Source: Bacteroidales bacterium
Lineage (GTDB): Bacteria > Bacteroidota > Bacteroidia > Bacteroidales > UBA932
Assembly: GCA_017429765.1 (NCBI GenBank)
Contig: JAFROJ010000034.1
Span: 1 to 47,318, forward strand
Direction of reading: 5' to 3'
DNA length: 47,318 bases
The stretch's first letter is position 1. Every line of letters starts with the position of its first letter. Made by a program: the position numbers and the translations under genes. The notes below the pieces were generated by a model. It worked only from the letters and a program-made list of their open reading frames with translations, did no database searches and had not been told where the DNA came from. Below are positions 40,419 through 47,318 of the stretch, piece after piece.

Positions 40419-42251
40419 TTACCGCGCCTCGGACAATTGGCAGTCGCCGGCGCCGAGAGCCTTCAGGGCGGACATCAGCTCCTCGGCCTCTCCCTTGTCG
40501 CGGAAGGGGCCAGCCTTGAACACGACAGAGCCGTTCTCCAGGCTCTTGGCGACATCCATCCCGGTGTTCCGGAATATCTCCATCGCTCCTTCCGGAAGTG
40601 ATTGGCCGTTAGAGGGATAGAACACGACGGTGTACAGTCTCTCATTCTCGAGACTCCTGGCGGCGGAGACGCTGACGGGCTCCCCGTCGCGGTAGGCCCT
40701 GATCTCAGCGGTCCTGAAGCCTAGCCTCTTGACTTTGTTGAGGTTGGAGAGAGCGTCGGAGTAGGTCCTGAAGAGTCCCGCGGAGCAGATGTACTTTGAT
40801 CCGGATTGTTTCTCGAAGACAGGGCTAAGTCCCTTGAGGTCAGCCACGGTGGCCTTCCTCGACTGGGTGAAAAGCTGGATCTGGTAGACTATGCCTTCGG
40901 GAAGGGTGTTATCCTCGGCGAAACGCCCCTCGGGAAGAATCATGAATGAATAGTCGAACTTGCGCTCGGGCTCCATGATGGCCAGGTTGATGGCGGGCCC
41001 GGGGTTCTGGCGGGTGAAAGTGTAGCCGAAAGCGGCGCCCACAACATCCTTGTCCGCCCTCTCCTGCAACTTGGCCACGTCCAGGACCACGCCGTTGGCC
41101 AGGAATTCCATCTCGATGGCCTGAAGCTCCTTGTTAGCCGCCTGCAGGTTGGCGTTGAGGGTGGGGAGCAGGAGCTCCTTCTCCTGGATCAGCGAGGAGA
41201 GCTCCGCCTTCCGCTCGTCGGCGGCGGCGGAAAACTCGTTCCTCATCTCGTCCAGGTCGCTGTTGAATCTTGCCAGGGAGTCGCGCAGGGAACGGGTCTC
41301 CTTGATCTTGTCGATGTAGCGGCGGGTGTCGGCCCCTTGCGAGTCGGAGTTATTCACCGCCGACTCGTTGTCCATCCTTGTGGGATCCCTCATCGGGCTC
41401 AACCCGGAGAGAGCCTTCAACTCTTTCGGGTCGCGGACGGCTTCGCGGACCGGCATCCCGTCATATTCAAGGACATAGATATTCACGCTGTCCCTGCCGC
41501 ACCCGCGGTTGGACGCGAAGATGGAATACCTTCCGTCCTCGGTGTTGATGAACAGGAAGTCGTCGTGGGGCGATGAGTACGGGAAGCCCATGTTGACCGG
41601 GACATCCCAGTCGCCGGTCTCCTTGTTCCAAGTCGAGACATACAGGTCGTAACCACCCATCCCGTACAGGCCCTTGGAAGCGAAGTACAGCGACTCGCCG
41701 TCGGGGGAGAGCATAGGGTAGATCTCGTCGGAAGAGCTGGTCAGCTGCTCGTTGATCAAAGTCGGGGCGGTCCAGACCGAGTCGGCGAGGGAGGTCTTGT
41801 AGATGTTCCTGATCTTGTCCTCGTCGGCGGCGGAGTAGTAGATGTCCTTGGCCCCGTCTGGGAAATAGACGGCTTGGGAGAGGGCGCCTCCGCCCAGAGA
41901 GTCAAGCTGGTTGGGAGCCTCGCGCCACGCGTGGTCCCGCAGAGGATAATAGAGGAAGAAGTCCTTGATCGGGAAAGTCTGCCTGGCCACAACCACGGGC
42001 CGGCTGCAAAAGTCCATCATGGACAAGCCGTTCTCGCTCATGAGAAGGGTCTCCTCGATCCTGCCCAAGGCTGTCGAGTCGGTCTCGGCGGCCTCACGGC
42101 AAAAGCCGGCGGCGGAGGCGAAATCGTATTCCAGCCTGGCCGAGTCCGCTTTCGCGAGCAGCCTGCCGATCGGATCCTGAGCCGCGGCCTGGAGCGTCGA
42201 GAGAGCCAATCCGAGCGTGATGAGTATGGTGTGAAGAGTCTTCTTTGTCAT
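40419..42251 (-). CDS. Periplasmic PD40 beta-propeller protein with coiled coil and two SPOR domains
   Basis: A 610-residue exported protein; the ATG at 42251 opens the signal MTKKTLHTILITLGLALSTLQAAAQ. Residues about 25-60 look TPR-like. A WD40-like PD40 propeller follows (SSSDEIYPMLSPDGESLYFAS, GGYDLYVS, SSPHDDFLF), then a coiled coil (about 305-385), and two SPOR-like domains (GIVYQIQLFTQSRKA to SAARSLE, and ERLYTVVFYPSNGQ to the end). SPOR domains bind denuded peptidoglycan. PD40 propellers occur in PorE and TolB-like envelope proteins, but the OmpA domain of PorE is absent. It leads the SGNH-SGNH-MBOAT operon and may scaffold the acyltransferase at the cell wall; this is inference. Confidence 0.82.
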   Translation of the reverse strand: MTKKTLHTILITLGLALSTLQAAAQDPIGRLLAKADSARLEYDFASAAGFCREAAETDSTALGRIEETLLMSENGLSMMDFCSRPVVVARQTFPIKDFFLYYPLRDHAWREAPNQLDSLGGGALSQAVYFPDGAKDIYYSAADEDKIRNIYKTSLADSVWTAPTLINEQLTSSSDEIYPMLSPDGESLYFASKGLYGMGGYDLYVSTWNKETGDWDVPVNMGFPYSSPHDDFLFINTEDGRYSIFASNRGCGRDSVNIYVLEYDGMPVREAVRDPKELKALSGLSPMRDPTRMDNESAVNNSDSQGADTRRYIDKIKETRSLRDSLARFNSDLDEMRNEFSAAADERKAELSSLIQEKELLLPTLNANLQAANKELQAIEMEFLANGVVLDVAKLQERADKDVVGAAFGYTFTRQNPGPAINLAIMEPERKFDYSFMILPEGRFAEDNTLPEGIVYQIQLFTQSRKATVADLKGLSPVFEKQSGSKYICSAGLFRTYSDALSNLNKVKRLGFRTAEIRAYRDGEPVSVSAARSLENERLYTVVFYPSNGQSLPEGAMEIFRNTGMDVAKSLENGSVVFKAGPFRDKGEAEELMSALKALGAGDCQLSEAR

Positions 42252-42279
42252 TCCGGACAATTCGGAGTCAATGCGTCTG

Positions 42280-42287
42280 CAAAAATA
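42280..42287 (-). promoter_or_regulatory. -7 promoter element of the PD40/SGNH/MBOAT operon
   Basis: On the minus strand TATTTTTG matches TAnnTTTG, 28 nt before the ATG at 42251. No TTTG is found at the -33 distance. Confidence 0.5.
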
Positions 42288-42328
42288 AGAAATACTTGGC
42301 AGATAATTTCTTTCTTAGAAAAAAATGC

Positions 42329-42336
42329 TAAATTTG
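42329..42336 (+). promoter_or_regulatory. -7 promoter element of secDF
   Basis: TAAATTTG matches TAnnTTTG; a TTTC at 42307-42310 could be a weak -33 element. The leader of about 50 nt before the ATG at 42392 is strikingly A-rich, common for well-translated genes of this phylum. This promoter diverges from that of the PD40 operon in a 140-bp spacer. Confidence 0.55.
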
Positions 42337-42391
42337 TACCCTTATTTTTATGCCCGAAAGCAAAAACAATAAAAATATAAACTAAAACATT

Positions 42392-45300
42392 ATGCAAAGT
42401 AAAGGTTGGATCAGGCTCGTCGCGATTTTGCTTGCCATCGCCTCAATATGGCAGCTCTCGTTCACGGCGGTGACGGCCGTCCAGGAAAAGAAGGCGGAGA
42501 AATTCGCGGAAAATGCCGCCCAGGCGGCGATGAACGCCTCTTCTTTCGCCAAGGTCTCTGTCGAGGACCAGGCTTACTACCTTGACTCTATCAGGAAAGA
42601 CCAGAACAGGGTTTACATCGACTCTGTCTCTTCCCAGAAAGTTTATCTTTGGAACACCTACAAGGACTGCAAGGCCAAGGAGATCAACCTCGGTCTGGAT
42701 CTCAAGGGAGGTATGAACGTCATGCTTCAGGTCCAGTTGCAGGATCTTGTCAAGGCTCTTTCCGGCGACAACCCCAATCCCGCTTTCCAGCAGGCCCTCG
42801 CGCTTGCCAAGGAGCGCGGCGTCTCCTCGAGGGATGATTTCATCACCCTCTTCGGCAACGCTTGGAAGGAGGTCTCCGGAGGTCAGAGGCTCGCCCAGAT
42901 CTTCGGGACTTACGAGATGAAGGACAAGATCAAGCCCGAGTCGACCGACGCCGAGGTCCTGAATGTGATCAGGGGCGAGGCCGAGAGCGCCGTGGCCAAC
43001 TCCTTCAACGTCCTCAGGAACCGTATCGACCGTTTCGGTGTGACCCAGCCCTCGATCCAGAAGATCGGCAACAGCGGCCGTATTCTTGTCGAGCTCCCCG
43101 GTGTCAAGGAGCCTGAGCGTGTGAGGAAGCTCCTCCAGGGAACCGCTTCCCTCGAGTTCTGGGAGACTTTCACCAACCAGGAGATCTCCGGATATCTCGC
43201 CGAGGCCAACGCCAAGCTGGCCGAGATCCTCTCCGAGGATGAGGATGAGACTCCCGCCGAGGCCGCTCCCGCCGAGGGAGAGGGTTCCGTCCTGGAGTCC
43301 GAGATCGCCCAGAACCAGACCGCGGACGCCGACCTTGAGGCCTACAAGAGGCAGAATCCCCTCTTCGCCGTCCTTAACCCGTCCCAGTACACCGGCAACG
43401 CCTGCATAGGTTTCTCGACCGCCGCTGACACGGCCAAGGTCAACAAGTACCTCTCCATGCCCCAGATCGCCGAGATATTCCCGGCCGAGTTCATTCCCAT
43501 GTGGTCTGTCAAGCCGTCCGAGTATTTCGACTCCGACAACATCTTCGAGCTCGTCGCCATCAAGTCGACCTCCCGCAACGGGAAGGCCAAGCTTGACGGT
43601 GGTGTCGTCACCGACGCCCGCGTCGTCTATGACCACGGCACCAACGGTGAGCCTTCTGTCTCGATGAGCATGAACGCCGAGGGCGCCAACATCTGGGCCC
43701 GCATGACCGGCGACAATGTCGGAAGGCAGATCGCCATCGTCCTCGACGGCATGGTGTATTCCTATCCTAACGTCAACAGCGCCATCACCGGCGGCCAGTC
43801 CTCTATCACCGGTCACTTCACCCCGGATGAGGCCACCGACCTCGTGAACGTTCTCAAGTCCGGAAAGCTTCCCGCCCCCGCGACCATCATCCAGGAGCAG
43901 GTTGTCGGACCTTCCCTCGGAGCCAAGTCCATCAGGGCCGGTATGTTCTCGTTCCTGATCGCCTTCCTGCTCGTCCTTATCTATATGATATTCTTCTATC
44001 AGGGAGCGGGTATCGCGGCTGACGTCGCCCTCCTCTGCAACGTGCTGCTCCTCTTCGGAGTCCTTGTCTCGTTCGGAGCCGTCCTGACGCTGCCGGGTAT
44101 CGCCGGTCTCGTCCTGACCATGGGTATGGCTGTCGACGCCAACGTGATCATCTACGAGCGTGTCAAGGAAGAGCTCGCGGCCGGCAAGGGCCTGAGCAAG
44201 GCTGTCGCCGACGGTTACAAGAACGCTTATTCCGCCATCATCGACGGTCAGGTCACCACCCTCCTCACCGGTATCGTCCTCTTCGTCTTCGGTTCCGGTC
44301 CTGTCCAGGGATTCGCCACCACGCTGATCATCGGTATCATCACCTCCGTCCTCACCTCCATCTTCATCACCCGTCTGATTTTCGACGACCGTATCAAGAA
44401 GGGCAAGAAGATCACGTTCGAGAACTCTCTCACCAAGAACTTCCTCAAGAACACTCACTTCGACTTCATCGGCGCCCGCAAGTGGTCCTACATCATCTCC
44501 GGCGCGCTGATCCTCATCTCGCTTGTGTCCATCTTCACCAAGGGATTCACCTACGGTGTCGATTTCACCGGCGGCCGCACCTATGTGGTCCGTTTTGACA
44601 AGCCGGTCACCGCCGAGGAGATCCGCCAGGCCGCCATCGCCGAGTTTGACGGCGCTGTCGAGGTCAAGCAGTTCGGAGGCGAGAGCCAGATGAAGATCAC
44701 GACCCAGTACAAGAACGACGAGGAGTCCTCCGAGGTTGACGCCGAGGTCGAGAGCAAGCTCTTCAACGCCCTCGCCCCGTTCTTCGAGGAGAAGATGACC
44801 ATCGACGACTTCAAGTCGACGCTCAGCAACGCCAATGGTATCATCTCGTCCGACAAGGTCGGTCCCACCATCGCCAACGACATCAAGAGGGACGCCGTGA
44901 TCGCCGTCATCCTCGCCCTCATGGTGATCTTCGCCTACATCGCCTTCAGGTTCAGGGGCTGGACTTGGGGTCTCGGCGGAGTTGTCTCGCTGGCCCACAC
45001 CGCCATCATCGTCATCGGTTTCTTCTCATTGTTCTCCGGCATCCTGCCGTTCAACCTTGACGTTGACCAGACGTTCATCGCGGCTATCCTGACCATCATC
45101 GGCTACGCCATCAACGATAACGTGGTTATCTTCGACCGTATCCGCGAGTACAGGGCCCTGCATCCGAACACTGACATCAAGACGAACACCAACCTCGCCT
45201 TGAACGCGACTTTGACCCGTACCCTCAACACCTCGGTCTCCACCCTCGTCACCATGCTCGCCATCGCGATCTGGGGAGGTGAGTCCATCAGGGGTCTCGC

Positions 45301-45445
45301 GGTCGCCCTCATACTTGGTATTTGCATCGGTACCTACGCGTCCATCTTCATCGGTACCCCGGTGATGTACGACGCCACGATCTCCCGCCAGAAGAAGATC
45401 GCCGAGGCCCAGCCCGCCAAGGGAGGCAAGAAGTCCTCGAAATAG
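42392..45445 (+). CDS. secDF: Protein translocase subunit SecDF (fused)
   Basis: A 1017-residue inner-membrane fusion of SecD and SecF that uses the proton gradient to pull secreted proteins through SecYEG. The SecD half has an N-terminal helix, GLDLKGGMN near 102-110, the P1 head, and helices ending with GMAVDANVIIYERVKEEL. The SecF half begins near residue 690 with YGVDFTGGRTYVV and has GPTIANDIKRDA, AHTAIIVIGFF and GYAINDNVVIFDRIREY. The two key Asp-containing motifs are intact. The P1 region carries an acidic Glu/Ala/Pro-rich insert (about 284-310, EDEDETPAEAAPAEGEG) that is probably a disordered linker. Codon bias indicates high expression. Monocistronic, with a strong terminator. Confidence 0.97.
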   Translation: MQSKGWIRLVAILLAIASIWQLSFTAVTAVQEKKAEKFAENAAQAAMNASSFAKVSVEDQAYYLDSIRKDQNRVYIDSVSSQKVYLWNTYKDCKAKEINLGLDLKGGMNVMLQVQLQDLVKALSGDNPNPAFQQALALAKERGVSSRDDFITLFGNAWKEVSGGQRLAQIFGTYEMKDKIKPESTDAEVLNVIRGEAESAVANSFNVLRNRIDRFGVTQPSIQKIGNSGRILVELPGVKEPERVRKLLQGTASLEFWETFTNQEISGYLAEANAKLAEILSEDEDETPAEAAPAEGEGSVLESEIAQNQTADADLEAYKRQNPLFAVLNPSQYTGNACIGFSTAADTAKVNKYLSMPQIAEIFPAEFIPMWSVKPSEYFDSDNIFELVAIKSTSRNGKAKLDGGVVTDARVVYDHGTNGEPSVSMSMNAEGANIWARMTGDNVGRQIAIVLDGMVYSYPNVNSAITGGQSSITGHFTPDEATDLVNVLKSGKLPAPATIIQEQVVGPSLGAKSIRAGMFSFLIAFLLVLIYMIFFYQGAGIAADVALLCNVLLLFGVLVSFGAVLTLPGIAGLVLTMGMAVDANVIIYERVKEELAAGKGLSKAVADGYKNAYSAIIDGQVTTLLTGIVLFVFGSGPVQGFATTLIIGIITSVLTSIFITRLIFDDRIKKGKKITFENSLTKNFLKNTHFDFIGARKWSYIISGALILISLVSIFTKGFTYGVDFTGGRTYVVRFDKPVTAEEIRQAAIAEFDGAVEVKQFGGESQMKITTQYKNDEESSEVDAEVESKLFNALAPFFEEKMTIDDFKSTLSNANGIISSDKVGPTIANDIKRDAVIAVILALMVIFAYIAFRFRGWTWGLGGVVSLAHTAIIVIGFFSLFSGILPFNLDVDQTFIAAILTIIGYAINDNVVIFDRIREYRALHPNTDIKTNTNLALNATLTRTLNTSVSTLVTMLAIAIWGGESIRGLAVALILGICIGTYASIFIGTPVMYDATISRQKKIAEAQPAKGGKKSSK

Positions 45446-45465
45446 TTCCTCTTAAAGGAATATGG

Positions 45466-45503
45466 GAAGCGCCGGCACGAGATGGCCGGCGCTTCTTGTT
45501 TAT
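45466..45503 (+). terminator. Rho-independent terminator of secDF
   Basis: A perfect 11-bp GC-rich stem (GAAGCGCCGGC at 45466-45476 with GCCGGCGCTTC at 45485-45495), an 8-nt loop and a T-rich tail (TTGTTTATG). It begins 20 nt after the secDF stop. Confidence 0.85.
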
Positions 45504-45526
45504 GTCTATTATTAAAACTACATTTG
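45495..45526 (+). promoter_or_regulatory. aspA promoter
   Basis: CTTG (45495-45498), 20 nt and TACATTTG (45519-45526) fit the Bacteroidetes consensus. The -33 element begins at the last base of the secDF terminator stem, so the end of one unit and the start of the next are fused. The leader to the ATG at 45547 is about 15-20 nt. Confidence 0.7.
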
Positions 45527-45546
45527 CACGTTTTAAATCAAATATC

Positions 45547-46938
45547 ATGAGCGAGAAATTCAGAACCGAATCCGACCTTCTGGGCGAGCTGCAGGTACCT
45601 GCCGACGCCTACTACGGCGTCCAGACCCAAAGGGCTTTGAACAACTACAAGATATCAACGACCAGGATGCGCGACTATCCCGACTACGTTGTCGCGATGG
45701 CTTGCGTGAAGCACGCGGCCGCCAAGACCAACAAGGAGCTCGGGGCTCTCGACCCGGAGATCGCCGACGCCATCATGGCCGCCTGCCAGGAGATCATCGA
45801 CGGGAAGTTCCACGACCAGTTCCCGATCGACATGATGCAGGGAGGGGCAGGTACCTCGGTGAACATGAACGCCAATGAGGTGATAGCCAACAGGGCCCTC
45901 GAGATCATGGGACACCAGAAAGGGGAGTACAAATATTGCTCTCCCAACGACCACGTCAACTGCGCCCAGTCCACCAATGACGCCTATCCCTCAGCTTTCC
46001 GTTACGCCTTCATCAGGATGAACCGCAAGCTCGTGGAGAGCCTTGGGAAACTTATAGAGGCTTTCAGGAAGAAGGGCGAGGAGTTCAAGGACGTGATCAA
46101 GATGGGCCGCACCCAGCTTCAGGACGCTGTCCCGATGACCTCCGGCCAGGAGTTCAACGCCTTCGCGACGAACCTCGGGGAGGAGATCCTGAATCTGGAG
46201 AGGAACGTGAACCTTCTCTATGAGATCAATATGGGAGGAACAGCCATCGGCACCGGTCTTAACGCCAAGCCCGGCTTCGCCACCCTCTGCGCCGCCAACC
46301 TCACCGCCCTGACAGGGGAGAAGTTCATCGCCGCCCCGGATCTCGTCGAGGCGACCCCGGACACCGGAGCCTATGTCAGTTATTCGGGAGCCCTCAAGAG
46401 GCTCGCCGTCAAGCTCTCCAAGATCTGCAACGACCTCAGGCTCATGGCTTCCGGACCACGCTGCGGACTGAACGAGATAAACCTCCCGCCTAAGGCCCCC
46501 GGCTCATCCATCATGCCCGGCAAGGTCAACCCGGTCATCCCCGAGGTCACCAACCAGGTCTGTTTCAAAGTCATCGGCAACGACACCACCGTGTCCTTCG
46601 CCGCCGAGGCCGGCCAGCTCCAGCTCAATGTCATGGAGCCAGTCATCGCCGAGTCCATCATGGAGAGCGTCACCTGGCTGACCAACGCGATGAACACCCT
46701 CCGCGTCGAGTGCGTAGAGGGAATCACGGTCAACAAGGAGCGTTGCTTCGACATGGTCAAGAACAGCATCGGCATCGTCACCGCCCTCAACCCGATCATC
46801 GGCTACAAGGCCAGCACCAAGATAGCCAAGGAGGCCCTTGAGACGGGCCGCGGGGTCTATGACATCGTGCTTGAGCAGGGAGTCATGACCAAGGAGGACC
46901 TTGACAACGCGTTGGATCCCAAGAACATGGTTGGCTGA
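45547..46938 (+). CDS. aspA: Aspartate ammonia-lyase
   Basis: A 463-residue cytoplasmic enzyme converting L-aspartate to fumarate and ammonia. In anaerobic Bacteroidetes it can feed fumarate respiration. The fumarase/aspartase signatures are all present: GGAGTSVNMNANEVIANRA near 97-115, SPNDHVNCAQSTNDAYPSA (near 135-153) and the mobile catalytic loop GSSIMPGKVNP near 318-328 holding the catalytic Ser. TSVNMNANEV and the Lys-Val-Asn-Pro block favour aspartase or class II fumarase; the high match to AspA (KYCSPNDHVNCAQSTND) favours aspartase. The frame is open from 45322 inside secDF, but that part is a shadow; the ATG at 45547 follows a promoter. Strong codon bias suggests high expression. Confidence 0.93.
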   Translation: MSEKFRTESDLLGELQVPADAYYGVQTQRALNNYKISTTRMRDYPDYVVAMACVKHAAAKTNKELGALDPEIADAIMAACQEIIDGKFHDQFPIDMMQGGAGTSVNMNANEVIANRALEIMGHQKGEYKYCSPNDHVNCAQSTNDAYPSAFRYAFIRMNRKLVESLGKLIEAFRKKGEEFKDVIKMGRTQLQDAVPMTSGQEFNAFATNLGEEILNLERNVNLLYEINMGGTAIGTGLNAKPGFATLCAANLTALTGEKFIAAPDLVEATPDTGAYVSYSGALKRLAVKLSKICNDLRLMASGPRCGLNEINLPPKAPGSSIMPGKVNPVIPEVTNQVCFKVIGNDTTVSFAAEAGQLQLNVMEPVIAESIMESVTWLTNAMNTLRVECVEGITVNKERCFDMVKNSIGIVTALNPIIGYKASTKIAKEALETGRGVYDIVLEQGVMTKEDLDNALDPKNMVG

Positions 46939-46954
46939 TAAGGCCTGACATGAT

Positions 46955-46991
46955 AAAAAAAGCGGTGGCCTGACGGTCACCGCTTTCCTTT
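46955..46991. terminator. Bidirectional terminator between aspA and eno
   Basis: A 12-bp stem (AAAGCGGTGGCC at 46959-46970 with GGTCACCGCTTT at 46975-46986, one G-U pair) with a TGAC loop. Plus-strand transcripts get a short T-rich tail (CCTTTT); minus-strand transcripts from eno get a run of seven T residues. It serves both convergent genes. Confidence 0.88.
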
Positions 46992-47003
46992 TGAGGCGAA
47001 GTC

Positions 47004-47318
<315 letters not shown>

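Noticed and set aside
42443-44998. An 851-codon open frame on the minus strand opposite secDF
   Set aside because: Same artefact: a Gly/Asp/Leu/Val-rich translation with no motifs, no promoter, and full overlap with a conserved gene.
45322-45546. A 75-residue N-terminal extension of aspA inside secDF
   Set aside because: Aspartase homology starts at the ATG at 45547. A terminator and promoter lie in the supposed extension, whose translation is just another frame of secDF.

Overview
The window is GC-rich chromosomal DNA (about 60% GC by eye) from a member of the Bacteroidota, most likely order Bacteroidales. The lineage call rests on sigma-ABfr-type promoters (TTTG, 19-20 nt, TAnnTTTG), no recurrent Shine-Dalgarno sequences, a fused SecDF, an S46 dipeptidyl-peptidase, YfhO and DUF4923-type proteins, an EF-G paralogue with an altered G domain, and many glycoside hydrolases. 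GC-rich Rikenellaceae or uncultured gut/rumen Bacteroidales would fit, but that is inference. I see no tRNA, rRNA, transposase, phage, CRISPR array or conjugation genes. The region looks like ordinary core-plus-accessory chromosome, densely packed with overlapping genes.

Layout. 1-197: start of a lipoprotein gene (minus), possibly a serpin. 455-4231: dnaE (minus). 4379-7186: plus-strand operon of YtxH-like, holin/YqjE-like and small basic proteins plus aminopeptidase P; it diverges from dnaE over two well-formed facing promoters. 7189-10080: minus-strand pair of GH97 glycosidase and secreted EEP phosphohydrolase. 10150-17176: plus-strand GH92 mannosidase, mutS and a GH106-like secreted hydrolase. 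17230-22180: GT4 glycosyltransferase, YfhO-like membrane protein, a repeat-rich LEA-like protein and a DUF4923 lipoprotein. 22186-26533: minus-strand XRE regulator and rnhB, then S46 peptidase and Mrp ATPase. 26534-26868: a gene-free gap with a large structured hairpin. 26869-29301: a 67-residue protein and the EF-G paralogue. 29389-31905: GH116 glycosidase. 31895-35763: secreted metallophosphoesterase and transglutaminase-like lipoprotein (minus). 35825-42251: minus-strand operon of a PD40/SPOR protein, two SGNH hydrolases and an MBOAT acyltransferase. 42392-45445: secDF. 45547-46938: aspA. 47004-end: 3' part of eno (minus).

How the genes fit together. Housekeeping genes (dnaE, mutS, rnhB, secDF, eno, aspA) alternate with secreted glycan-active enzymes that are not in a SusC/SusD locus. 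The most system-like unit is the PD40/SPOR-SGNH-SGNH-MBOAT operon. It has the parts of an envelope polysaccharide O-acylation machine, with an added periplasmic beta-propeller/SPOR subunit. Three signals are not explained by genes: a near-perfect 30-bp-arm inverted repeat at 26714-26849, an interspersed-repeat-like sequence inside the YfhO-like gene at 20744-20770, and strong over-representation of GAATAT on both strands throughout the window.
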